Shown: positions 16,681 through 23,707, numbered from the stretch's first letter. The stretch is 37,032 bases of DNA from Dokdonella_A sp014338185 (GCA_030263295.1 SZOS01000028.1:1-37032), one strand, 5' to 3'. Notes: a model not told the origin generated them from the letters alone. Translations and numbers: made by a program.

Positions 16681-17168
16681 TGCGCGTGTACCGCATCACG
16701 GCCGCCGAGCACGCCGCTGCGCCGCTCAGCGGCCACGGTGCGGCGATCAGCGGTGGCCGCTGGAACTCGCCGGGAACGCGCATCGGCTACACCACGGCGT
16801 ACCGCTCCAGCGCGATCCTGGAAATGCTCGTGCACGTGGCGCGCGACTGCGTGCCGCGCGACCGCGTGATGGTGCCGATCGACCTGCCCGACGACAGCAT
16901 CGAGCCGATCGCGACGCTGCCGCGAGGCTGGAACCGGCTGCCCTACAGCGCCGCCGTGCAGCGCGCGGGCGATGCGTGGGCCAGCGCGGGCCGCAGCCTG
17001 TGCTGGCGCGTGCCCAACGCGATCGTGGCCGGTGAGTGGAATGTACTGGTCAATCCGCTGCACCCGCGTGCGCGCGAGATCCGCGTGCGCGCCGCCGAGC
17101 CGCTGGTGCTCGATCCGCGCCTGTTCGATCTGCCACCCACGCCGCCGCACGGCAGCCGCGCGCGCTGA
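16680..17168 (+). CDS. RES domain toxin (NAD+-degrading type)
   Basis: Toxin partner of the preceding antitoxin. Studied RES toxins break down NAD+ and halt growth. The 162-residue protein has the conserved RES core: YRI near the start, GGRWNSPGTRIGYT (Arg27, Tyr37), AILEMLVH (Glu48) and WNVLVNPLHP (Asn125). In most members I recall, the segment before WNVLVNP reads VPS, with an active-site serine; here it reads VPN (Asn113), so activity may be altered. It starts one base into the antitoxin stop (TGATG). Its stop lies only 18 bases from the end of the opposing trpC. Confidence 0.87.
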   Translation: MRVYRITAAEHAAAPLSGHGAAISGGRWNSPGTRIGYTTAYRSSAILEMLVHVARDCVPRDRVMVPIDLPDDSIEPIATLPRGWNRLPYSAAVQRAGDAWASAGRSLCWRVPNAIVAGEWNVLVNPLHPRAREIRVRAAEPLVLDPRLFDLPPTPPHGSRAR

Positions 17169-17186
17169 TACGGGTGGTGGGCGCAC

Positions 17187-17975
17187 TCAGTCGCCGAACA
17201 GGCGAGCCAGTTCGGCGCCCGGATCGGGCGCGCGCATGAAGGCCTCACCGACGAGGAAGGCGCCGATGCCCGCCGCGCGCAGCGTGGCCACGTCGGCCGG
17301 CGTGTGGATGCCGCTTTCGGCCACCACGATGCGCGGCGCCGGCACCTGCGCCTGCAGCCGCAGGCTGGTGTCGAGCGAGGTTTCGAAGCTGCGCAGGTTG
17401 CGGTTGTTGATGCCGATCAAGCGTGCCGGCAGCGCCAGCGCGCGCTCGAGCTCGGCCTCGTCGTGGACCTCGACCAGCACGTCGAGATCGAGCTCGGCCG
17501 CGAGCAGCGTGAGTTCGAGCAGGCTCGCGTCGCCCAGCGCGGCGACGATGAGCAGGATCGCGTCGGCACCGATCGCACGTGCCTCGTACACCTGCCAGGC
17601 ATCGATGGTGAAGTCCTTGCGCAACACCGGCAGCGCGCAGGCGGCGCGCGCGGCCTGCAGCGCGGCCTCGCTGCCTTGGAAGAAATCGGCGTCGGTGAGC
17701 ACCGACAAGCAGGTCGCACCGCCACGCGCGTAGCTGGCCGCGATCGCGGCCGGGTCGAAGTCGGCGCGGATCACGCCCTTGGACGGGCTGGCCTTCTTGA
17801 CCTCGGCGATCACTGCGGGGCGCCCGGCCTCGATGCGCGCTTCGAGCGCATCGGCAAAGCCGCGCGTGGGCGCGAGGTCGGCCACGCGCGCGGCCAGCTC
17901 GGCCAGCGGCAGGGCAGCGCTGCGCGCGGCGATTTCCTCGGCCTTGCGCTGCAGGATGCGGTGCAGGATGTCCAT
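17187..17975 (-). CDS. trpC: indole-3-glycerol phosphate synthase
   Basis: Closes the indole ring of 1-(o-carboxyphenylamino)-1-deoxyribulose 5-phosphate in tryptophan synthesis. The 262-residue monofunctional enzyme is a TIM barrel with the expected motifs: RPAVIAEVKKASPSKG (catalytic Lys), LSVLTDADFFQG, VLRKDFTID, ADAILLIVAAL, LVEVHDEAELERAL, GINNRNL and VAESGIHTPADV. The ATG at 17975 starts MDILHRILQRK, as in homologues; a longer frame to 18065 would run into trpD. It is the last gene of the trpG-trpD-trpC unit, 46 bases after trpD. No trpF fusion is present. Confidence 0.96.
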   Translation of the reverse strand: MDILHRILQRKAEEIAARSAALPLAELAARVADLAPTRGFADALEARIEAGRPAVIAEVKKASPSKGVIRADFDPAAIAASYARGGATCLSVLTDADFFQGSEAALQAARAACALPVLRKDFTIDAWQVYEARAIGADAILLIVAALGDASLLELTLLAAELDLDVLVEVHDEAELERALALPARLIGINNRNLRSFETSLDTSLRLQAQVPAPRIVVAESGIHTPADVATLRAAGIGAFLVGEAFMRAPDPGAELARLFGD

Positions 17976-18021
17976 GGATGCGATGCCCCGAGCGGAAAGG
18001 GACGCGGCGTGGCCGCGCGTG

Positions 18022-19059
18022 TCAGGCGGTGCCGGCGAGGCGGCGCGTGGCGGCCACGAACGCATCGAGCCTGGCGCGCGCCGCGCCGCTGGCGATCACC
18101 GCGCGGGCGCGCTCGATGCCCGCGCCGATCGAATCGGCCACGCCGGCGGTGTACAGGGCCGCGCCCGCGTTGAGCGTGACGATGTCATGCGCGATGCCGC
18201 GCTCGCCGGCAAGCGCCTGCAGCAGCATCGCCCTGGACTCGCCCGCATCCTGCACGCGCAGGTTGCGATTGGAGGCCATCGCCAGCCCGAAATCCTCGGG
18301 CTCGATGTCATATTCGCGCACTTGGCCATCGCGCAGCTCACCGACCATGGTCGCTGCGCCGAGCGAGATCTCGTCCATGCCGTCGCGCCCCCACACCACC
18401 AGCGCGCGCCGCGCGCCCAGCCGCTGCAACGCACGCACCTGGATGCCGACGAGATCGGGATGGAACACACCCATGAGGATGTTGGGTGCCCCGGCCGGAT
18501 TGGTCAGCGGGCCAAGGATGTTGAACAGCGTGCGCACGCCCATTTCCTTGCGCACCGGCGCCACCGCTTTCATCGCCGGATGATGGTTGGGCGCGAACAT
18601 GAAGCCGATGCCGGTTTCGGCGAAGCACTGTGCGACCTGCGCGGGCGCAAGGTCGATCACCGCGCCGAGTGCTTCCAGCACGTCGGCACTGCCCGACTTG
18701 GACGACACGCTGCGGTTGCCGTGCTTGGCCACGTGCGCGCCCGCCGCGGCGGCGACGAACATCGAGGCGGTGGAGATGTTGAAGGTGTGCGCGCCATCGC
18801 CGCCGGTGCCGACGATGTCGATGAAATGCTCCACCGGCCCAACCTCGACCCGCGCCGACAGCTCGCGCATCACCTGCGCCGCACCCGCGATCTCGCCGAT
18901 GGTTTCCTTCTTCACGCGCAAGCCGGTGAGGATCGCCGCGACCAGCGCCGGCGACACCTCGCCGCGCATGATCTGGCGCATGAGATCGACCATTTCGTCG
19001 TGGAAGATCTCGCGGTGTTCGATCGTGCGCTGCAGCGCCTCCTGCGGGGTGATCGCCAT
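18022..19059 (-). CDS. trpD: anthranilate phosphoribosyltransferase
   Basis: Transfers phosphoribose from PRPP to anthranilate, the second step of tryptophan synthesis. The 345-residue length is standard. Diagnostic motifs are DIVGTGGDGAHTFNIST (PRPP pyrophosphate loop, near residue 85), KHGNRSVSSKSGSADVLEALG, and NILGPLTNPAG. The start ATG at 19059 comes three bases after the trpG stop codon at 19063-19065, so the two genes are cotranscribed and probably coupled. Confidence 0.97.
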   Translation of the reverse strand: MAITPQEALQRTIEHREIFHDEMVDLMRQIMRGEVSPALVAAILTGLRVKKETIGEIAGAAQVMRELSARVEVGPVEHFIDIVGTGGDGAHTFNISTASMFVAAAAGAHVAKHGNRSVSSKSGSADVLEALGAVIDLAPAQVAQCFAETGIGFMFAPNHHPAMKAVAPVRKEMGVRTLFNILGPLTNPAGAPNILMGVFHPDLVGIQVRALQRLGARRALVVWGRDGMDEISLGAATMVGELRDGQVREYDIEPEDFGLAMASNRNLRVQDAGESRAMLLQALAGERGIAHDIVTLNAGAALYTAGVADSIGAGIERARAVIASGAARARLDAFVAATRRLAGTA

Positions 19060-19062
19060 CGC

Positions 19063-19659
19063 TCAGGCCGCCCTCGCCAGCCCCTGCGCGAGGAAATTGC
19101 GCAGCAGGGCATGGCCGTGTTCGGTGAGGATCGATTCGGGGTGGAACTGTACGCCCTCGATCGGCAGGCTGCGGTGACGCAGGCCCATGATCTCGTCGAG
19201 CGAGCCGTCGGCGCGCTCGGTCCATGCCGTGACTTCGAGACACGCGGGCAGCGAGGCCTGCTCGACCACGAGCGAGTGGTAGCGGGTGGCCTCGAACGGG
19301 TCAGGCAGGCCCGCGAACACGCCGCCACCGCGATGGCGGATCGGCGAAGTCTTGCCATGCATGATCTCTCGCGCGCGCACCACGCGCCCGCCGAACGCCT
19401 GCCCGATCGCCTGGTGGCCCAGGCACACGCCCAGCAGCGGCACGCCCGCGAGCGGCTCGCGCAACAGGTCGAGCGACACGCCCGCCTCGTCTGGCGTACC
19501 CGGCCCCGGCGAGATCACGATCGCCGCCGGCCGCAGCGCGCGGATCTGCGCCAGCGTGAGCGCATCGTTGCGCACCACCTGCACGTCCTGCCCCAGTTCA
19601 CCCAGATACTGCACGAGGTTGAACGTGAACGAATCGTAGTTGTCGATCATCAACAGCAT
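19063..19659 (-). CDS. trpG: anthranilate synthase glutamine amidotransferase component
   Basis: Releases ammonia from glutamine for TrpE. The 198-residue class I amidotransferase begins MLLMIDNYDSFTFNLVQYL and shows PGPGTP, catalytic Cys79 in GVCLGHQ, and the His173/Glu175 pair in VQFHPES. The ATG at 19659 is chosen over an ATG three codons later; the two cannot be told apart with certainty. It may also serve 4-amino-4-deoxychorismate synthase (PabA role), which is common in this group. Its partner trpE lies 2.5 kb upstream, beyond an accessory block. Confidence 0.95.
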   Translation of the reverse strand: MLLMIDNYDSFTFNLVQYLGELGQDVQVVRNDALTLAQIRALRPAAIVISPGPGTPDEAGVSLDLLREPLAGVPLLGVCLGHQAIGQAFGGRVVRAREIMHGKTSPIRHRGGGVFAGLPDPFEATRYHSLVVEQASLPACLEVTAWTERADGSLDEIMGLRHRSLPIEGVQFHPESILTEHGHALLRNFLAQGLARAA

Positions 19660-19763
19660 GCGCAAGCCTGCCTGCAGTCGCGGTCCGGTGGCGTCCCATG
19701 CGGCGCGACGCGCGCACGGGAGGCGCGACTTTAGCATGCGCCGGGTGCGGCCCAGCGCTGGCC

Positions 19764-19775
19764 GGACCGCTGTCG
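19764..19775 (-). repeat. inverted copy of a CGACAGCGG motif
   Basis: GGACCGCTGTCG here is the exact reverse complement of 12 bases at 20914-20925 on the far side of the AbrB/PIN pair. It also pairs over 9 bases with 19834-19842. Confidence 0.4.
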
Positions 19776-19829
19776 CGGCATTGCTCACGCCTGTGCCGGC
19801 CGGTGTCGCCGCGGGTTTGCAACACCGCA

Positions 19830-19842
19830 GTCCCGACAGCGG
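19830..19842 (+). repeat. direct repeat copy 1 flanking the AbrB/PIN pair
   Basis: GTCCCGACAGCGG is repeated exactly at 20910-20922. Both copies are preceded at a similar distance by TTGCAA and followed closely by CCAA. The two copies enclose the toxin-antitoxin pair. Confidence 0.4.
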
Positions 19843-20193
19843 CCAACCCCACATGCGTCTTTCACCTCGACTTGGGTGCATGGCAGGGTCTCAATGCGAT
19901 ACCTCGCCCCTCGTGGCCCGTCACGACGTGCGGGCTCGCAACGCTCGCGCACCACCCACCAGCGATGCGCCGCGGGGAATGCCCCATGTTGCGACGGGTG
20001 GATGCGCCCTATTCATCCTGCCGCGCATGACCCCGTTGTCCGAACATCGAGGTGGCGCAACCGATACCGGGCCATGTTGGGTCGTGAAACGGGTGCGGGT
20101 CATCAGTGATCGGCGCTCGTCCCATCCAACGCAGGTTCTCGCGCAAGGACTTCGGCAGAACCTCATGAACAAAGCATGCACAACCGCCGATTT

Positions 20194-20214
20194 CCGCGCG
20201 CTGCGAGCGCGCGG
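20194..20214. terminator. terminator-like hairpin after the PIN toxin gene
   Basis: A perfect 9-bp stem (CCGCGCGCT / AGCGCGCGG) with a 3-base loop begins two bases beyond the stop of the PIN gene. No T tract follows on the minus strand, so intrinsic termination is uncertain. Confidence 0.5.
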
Positions 20215-20216
20215 CT

Positions 20217-20618
20217 TCATTGACCCAGCAACTGCACTCCGTCCAGACGCGCCGCCTTGGCGTCAAAGGTGAGCATCGGCGTGCGGTCGTGCGCGCCGCA
20301 AAGCCCGGTGTGCAGGCAGTCGGCAAAATCGACGGTGTTGTTCCGGTAGGCGTACAGCGCCCGCTCCAGCGCCGCCTCGAACTGGAACTCCAGTTCCCGC
20401 GTTTCCAGCAGCGCGTTCAGCGCCTTCAGAACGGCGCTCTTGCCAAACCCGTAGCGGGCACGCAGTACCCATTCCAGTTCCAGCATCACGGTAACCGGCA
20501 CGAACAGGATTTCAGCGCGCTGCTGGGTGCGATCCACCAGCGCCTTCGCGTACGCGAACTGTGCAGCATCGTCTTCGACGAGCAGACGAACCAGTACGTT
20601 GGTGTCCAGCGCAGCCAT
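20217..20618 (-). CDS. PIN domain ribonuclease toxin (VapC-like)
   Basis: Probable metal-dependent RNase toxin. The 133-residue protein has the PIN acidic residues: Asp5 in ALDTNVLVR, Glu47/Glu49 in MLELEWVLR, Asp97 and Asp100 in VDFADCLH, and Asp119 in LTFDAKAARL. Its ATG at 20618 shares one base with the antitoxin stop (TGATG), so the pair is coupled. Codon use is less GC-biased than in neighbouring housekeeping genes, in keeping with acquisition by transfer. VapC proteins typically cleave tRNA or rRNA; the target here is unknown. Confidence 0.9.
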   Translation of the reverse strand: MAALDTNVLVRLLVEDDAAQFAYAKALVDRTQQRAEILFVPVTVMLELEWVLRARYGFGKSAVLKALNALLETRELEFQFEAALERALYAYRNNTVDFADCLHTGLCGAHDRTPMLTFDAKAARLDGVQLLGQ

Positions 20619-20845
20619 CAGCCGTGGCCGATACGCATCTTCGGTACTGGAACCTTCCTGTGCTTGCCGGCGGGCTTGAGCATCCCGGCCAGCTCCACCA
20701 GCGAACGGTTCTTGCTGCGCAGGATGACGACACCATCGTCCAGCCGTGTGAACACCACCTTGGCGCCAGCCTCTATGGCCAGATCCTTGCGGATATCCGA
20801 CGGGATGGTGACCTGTCCCTTGCTGGTGACGGTAGCGACGGACAT
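20618..20845 (-). CDS. AbrB/SpoVT family antitoxin (VapB-like)
   Basis: Antitoxin of the PIN pair, 75 residues. Residues 4-45 form the swapped-hairpin AbrB DNA-binding fold (VTSKGQVTIPSDIRKDLAIEAG, then VVFTRLDDGVVILR). The C-terminal tail (LVELAGMLKPAGKHRKVPVPK) is the likely toxin-binding part. The ATG at 20845 has AAGGAG upstream at good spacing. It probably represses its own promoter through the dyad just upstream. Confidence 0.9.
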   Translation of the reverse strand: MSVATVTSKGQVTIPSDIRKDLAIEAGAKVVFTRLDDGVVILRSKNRSLVELAGMLKPAGKHRKVPVPKMRIGHG

Positions 20846-20855
20846 GAGGGTGTCT

Positions 20856-20880
20856 CCTTACTTTCCGCACCAATGTAAGG
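20856..20880 (-). promoter_or_regulatory. small dyad upstream of the AbrB/PIN pair
   Basis: CCTTAC (20856-20861) and GTAAGG (20875-20880) form a 6-bp inverted repeat with a 13-base spacer that overlaps the antitoxin's ribosome site. It could be an autoregulatory site. The repeat is short, so chance is possible. Confidence 0.35.
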
Positions 20881-20909
20881 TATGGACCGGAGAGCTTGCA
20901 AGCGCTGCC

Positions 20910-20922
20910 GTCCCGACAGCGG
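20910..20922 (+). repeat. direct repeat copy 2 flanking the AbrB/PIN pair
   Basis: Exact copy of GTCCCGACAGCGG from 19830-19842, exactly 1080 bases away. The extended form CGACAGCGGTCC (20914-20925) also matches the inverted copy at 19764-19775. Confidence 0.4.
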
Positions 20923-21090
20923 TCCAATCTGGCACGCCATGATCGCGCCGCGCCAGAGGCGCAGCCATGCGCGTGCACTCGCGGGCCGGTCGAGGGTTTC
21001 CATGGCCCGCACCGGTGTGATCTGCCACTGACGCGAGCGGTCGACAAATGTCGACGGCACCCACTTGCATGCCGATCGCCCAGCGCGCAC

Positions 21091-21110
21091 ACTGAACCAT
21101 ATGGTTCAGT
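21091..21110. promoter_or_regulatory. perfect 20-bp palindrome spanning the ArsR start codon
   Basis: ACTGAACCATATGGTTCAGT is a perfect palindrome centred on the ATG at 21101. Its place fits an autoregulatory operator bound by the ArsR dimer. No ribosome site precedes the ATG, so the message may have a very short or no leader. Confidence 0.7.
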
Positions 21111-21466
21111 ATAACCTGCCACACTTCAACGCTTCCTTCGCCGCCCTCGCCGACGCCACCCGCCGTGGCGTGCTCGACCAACTGGCTCGCGGTAACGCCT
21201 CCATCAGCGATCTCGCCAGCCAGTTCGATATGACCCTCACGGGCATGAAGAAGCATGTCGGCGTACTCGAGGCGGCCGGACTCGTGACCACCGAAAAGAT
21301 CGGCCGCGTGCGCACGTGTCGCCTCGGTCCGTGCCGTCTCGAGGATGAATTGGCATGGATCGCGGGTTACCGACAGGTGTGGGACGCGCGTTTCCAGACA
21401 CTGGACGGCGTCATCGACGAACTCCAACGACGGGAGAAGGCTCGTGGTCGCAGGCAACGAAGGTGA
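21101..21466 (+). CDS. ArsR/SmtB family transcriptional regulator
   Basis: Winged-helix repressor of 121 residues, of the SdpR-like branch that accompanies SRPBCC proteins. The HTH spans about residues 10-80: FAALADATRRGVLDQLARG, then ISDLASQFDMTLTGMKKHVGVLEAAGLVTTEK and the wing GRVRTCRLG. It lacks the cysteine pair of metal-sensing ArsR proteins, so a metal ligand is unlikely. The start ATG at 21101 lies in the palindrome; homologues also begin MVQY-like. An upstream ATG at 21065 has no ribosome site. It overlaps the SRPBCC gene by 23 bases. Confidence 0.88.
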   Translation: MVQYNLPHFNASFAALADATRRGVLDQLARGNASISDLASQFDMTLTGMKKHVGVLEAAGLVTTEKIGRVRTCRLGPCRLEDELAWIAGYRQVWDARFQTLDGVIDELQRREKARGRRQRR

Positions 21467-21941
21467 AATCCAACGAACCACCGTGCGGAGGAAGTCGGAG
21501 CGTGAGGTCATCGTCACGCGGACGTTCGACGCGCCCGCGCGGCTCGTATTCGCAGCATGGTCCGAGCCCGGCCTTTTCAGGAAATGGTGGGTGCCCCGCT
21601 CCATGGGCATGACGCTGCGGTCGTGCGAGATGGATGTACGTACCGGTGGCAGCTACCGTTTGGTGTTCGGCAACGGTCCTGCGAACCCCATGGCGTTCTT
21701 CGGCAGGTACCTCGAGGTGATACCGCACAAGCGCATCGTCTGGACGAATGAGGAAAGCGGCGACACGGGATCCATCACCACCGTGACGTTCGAAGAGCGC
21801 GATGGCAAGACGCTGCTCGTCCTGAGCGAGCTGTATCCCACGAAGGAAGCGCTCGACGCTGCCGGCACCGGTGCGCAGGACGCGTTGCACGAAACGTTTG
21901 GACAGCTGGACGAATTGCTCGCCGAACTGTCGGCGCGTTGA
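21444..21941 (+). CDS. SRPBCC / AHSA1 (activator of Hsp90 homologue-like) domain protein
   Basis: Small cytoplasmic protein with a START-like hydrophobic pocket, 165 residues. Family signatures are VTRTFDAPARLVFAAWSEP, FRKWWVPRSMGM, DVRTGGSYRLVF, FFGRYLEVIPHKRIVWTNE and the C-terminal helix ETFGQLDELLAEL. The GTG at 21444 is chosen because GGAGAAGG lies just upstream (21433-21440) inside the end of the ArsR gene. Such ArsR-SRPBCC pairs are common; the ligand and cellular role are not known. Confidence 0.87.
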   Translation: MVAGNEGEIQRTTVRRKSEREVIVTRTFDAPARLVFAAWSEPGLFRKWWVPRSMGMTLRSCEMDVRTGGSYRLVFGNGPANPMAFFGRYLEVIPHKRIVWTNEESGDTGSITTVTFEERDGKTLLVLSELYPTKEALDAAGTGAQDALHETFGQLDELLAELSAR

Positions 21942-21972
21942 CCCGGATCGTGGTAGAGCAGGCAAGTTGCCG

Positions 21973-21991
21973 GCCCAGGCCTGAGCTGGGC
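21973..21991. terminator. weak hairpin between convergent SRPBCC gene and trpE
   Basis: GCCCAG and CTGGGC (6 bp, 7-base loop) form a hairpin 31 bases after the SRPBCC stop. An alternative overlapping stem follows (GGGCG / CGCCC). There is no T tract, so the call is weak. The rest of the 183-base gap shows nothing else. Confidence 0.25.
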
Positions 21992-22124
21992 GTGAACCCG
22001 CCCGGTGTCTTCGTTCCCAAGACCCGCTCGCCGCCGGCGCACCGCGCCACACTGCCAGCCTTGGCGAGGTGACGGGCAGCGGCGATCGCAGCCACCGCCG
22101 CCTCGCGCGCGGTGGCGTGCGGGG

Positions 22125-23597
22125 TTACAGCCCGCCGGCGGCCTGGGCGACCGCGCGGAACAGCGCGCGGCCCTTGCTCATGGTTTCTTCCCACTCGCGC
22201 GTGGGGTCGGAGTCGTGCACCACGCCGGCGCCGGCCTGCACGTACAGGCGGCCGGCGTGGATCACCGCGGTGCGGATCGCGATCGCGGTGTCGGCATCGC
22301 CATTCCAGCCGATGTAGCCGATCGCGCCTGCATAGATGTTGCGGCGGGTCGGTTCAAGCTGCTGGATGATCTCGATCGCGCGGATCTTGGGTGCGCCGCT
22401 CACGGTGCCGGCCGGGAAGGTGGCCTTGAGCACATCCATGTAGGACAGGCCGTCGCGCAGCTCGCCCTCGACCTGGCTCACGATGTGCATCACGTGCGAA
22501 TAGCGCTCGATCACGAAGCTCTCGGTCAGGCGCACGCTGCCGGTCTTGCTGACGCGGCCGACGTCGTTGCGACCGAGGTCGATGAGCATGAGGTGCTCGG
22601 CGCGTTCCTTGGCGTCGGCGAGCAGCTCGGCTTCGAGCGCGGCGTCGTGCTCGGGCGTGGCGCCGCGCGGACGCGTGCCCGCGATCGGTCGCACCACCAC
22701 GCGGCCCTGCTTGAGGCGCACGAGGATCTCGGGCGAGGAACCGACGATCTGGGTCGTGCCGAGGTCGACGAAGTACATGTAGGGCGAGGGATTGAGCGCG
22801 CGCAGCGCGCGATACACATCCACCGGGCGCGCACGGAACGGCACCGACAGGCGCTGCGAGGGCACCACCTGGAAGATGTCGCCCGCGGCGATGCTGGCCT
22901 TGGCCTGGGTGACCGCAGCCTCGAACTGCTCGCGCGTGAAGCTCGACTGGAAGTCGGTTTCCTGCAGCGCCTTGGGATCGAGCACGTCGGGATAGGCCGA
23001 GGCGCCGTGGCGCAGGCGGAACACCAGTTCATCCAGGCGCCGCCGCGCGCGGGCCCACGCCTGCGGCTCGGCCGGATCGGCATGCACGATGAGGTAGAGC
23101 CGGCCCTTGAGGTTGTCGAACACGGCCACCTCCTCGCTGCGCATGAGCAGCGCATCGGGCGTGCCGAGCTCGTCGGGCTTGCTGCAGGCCAGGCGTGGCT
23201 CGATCCAGCCGACCGTCTCGAAGCCGAAGTAGCCGACCAGGCCGCCGCTGAACGCGGGCAACCCCGGCAGTGGCGCGACGCGGTGACTGGCGCGGATCGC
23301 CTCGATCTCGGCCAGCGGGTCGGCCACCTCGCGCGACTCGATCACCTCGCCCAGCTCCTCCACGCTCAGCGTGTGGCCGCGCAGCGCGTAGACGCGCCGG
23401 CATGGCAGGCCGATGATCGAATGGCGCCCCCAGTTCTCGCCGCCCTCGACCGACTCGAACAGGTACGAATAGGGCCCGTCGGCGAGCTTGAGATAGACCG
23501 ACAGCGGCGTGTCGAGGTCGGACAGCACCTCGCGCGCGACCGGGATGCGGTTGTAACCCTGCGCGGCGAGCGCGTCGAACTGGTCCTGCGTGATCAC
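22125..23597 (-). CDS. trpE: anthranilate synthase component I
   Basis: Makes anthranilate from chorismate with ammonia from TrpG; the first and feedback-controlled step of tryptophan synthesis. The 490-residue protein shows the N-terminal regulatory part with LLFESVEGGENWGR-like sequence (here YLFESVEGGENWGRHSIIG), then the chorismate-binding core: QVVPSQRLSVPF, VGSSPEILVRL, RPIAGTRPRG, LIDLGRNDVGRVSKTGSV and GTVSGAPKIRAIEII. The GTG at 23597 gives a start (VITQDQFDALAAQGYNRIPV) that lines up with xanthomonad TrpE; the longer in-frame ATG at 23666 would include the promoter dyad. It is on the same strand as trpGDC but 2.5 kb upstream. Confidence 0.96.
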   Translation of the reverse strand: MITQDQFDALAAQGYNRIPVAREVLSDLDTPLSVYLKLADGPYSYLFESVEGGENWGRHSIIGLPCRRVYALRGHTLSVEELGEVIESREVADPLAEIEAIRASHRVAPLPGLPAFSGGLVGYFGFETVGWIEPRLACSKPDELGTPDALLMRSEEVAVFDNLKGRLYLIVHADPAEPQAWARARRRLDELVFRLRHGASAYPDVLDPKALQETDFQSSFTREQFEAAVTQAKASIAAGDIFQVVPSQRLSVPFRARPVDVYRALRALNPSPYMYFVDLGTTQIVGSSPEILVRLKQGRVVVRPIAGTRPRGATPEHDAALEAELLADAKERAEHLMLIDLGRNDVGRVSKTGSVRLTESFVIERYSHVMHIVSQVEGELRDGLSYMDVLKATFPAGTVSGAPKIRAIEIIQQLEPTRRNIYAGAIGYIGWNGDADTAIAIRTAVIHAGRLYVQAGAGVVHDSDPTREWEETMSKGRALFRAVAQAAGGL

Positions 23598-23622
23598 GGC
23601 GGTACCTGCGGGCGGCGTGGCC

Positions 23623-23656
23623 GTGCACGATAGCAGGCGCTCGTGCACCGCAACAA
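23623..23656 (-). promoter_or_regulatory. candidate trpE promoter with overlapping dyad
   Basis: On the minus strand, TTGTTG (23651-23656) and TATCGT (23627-23632) are spaced 18 bases apart, giving a start point about 25 bases before the trpE GTG. The -10 overlaps one arm of a perfect 8-bp inverted repeat, GTGCACGA (23623-23630) and TCGTGCAC (23641-23648). No tryptophan-rich leader peptide is visible, so repression or another mechanism is likelier than classical attenuation. Confidence 0.35.
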
Positions 23657-23707
23657 TCGCCCGCACGCCGCGTGCTTGGGCGGCACGCGCGTGCGCGGCG
23701 GACCGCG

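Larger units (their letters stand above)
19660..20216. other. 557-base gene-free stretch upstream of trpG
   Basis: No convincing gene is present. Composition is less GC-rich than the flanks. Open frames here are short, Arg-rich and lack ribosome sites or family resemblance. The stretch must hold the trpG promoter near its left end, if trpGDC is transcribed separately from trpE. It also contains two copies of a CGACAGCGG motif (one inverted at 19764-19775, one direct at 19830-19842) and a hairpin next to the PIN gene. It may be debris of an insertion between trpE and trpG. Confidence 0.5.

Noticed and set aside
17779..19734. Long plus-strand open frame opposite trpC, trpD and trpG
   Set aside because: The minus strand encodes three clear trp enzymes; the antisense product has no recognisable domain.
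21040..21055. Paired GTCGAC sites (GTCGAC-N4-GTCGAC) between the AbrB and ArsR genes
   Set aside because: Short, self-palindromic GC-rich hexamers are frequent by chance here, and the perfect palindrome at 21091-21110 is a far better operator.
23598..23707. Tryptophan leader peptide and attenuator before trpE
   Set aside because: No short frame with Trp codons and no terminator/antiterminator pair could be found; only a dyad at the promoter.
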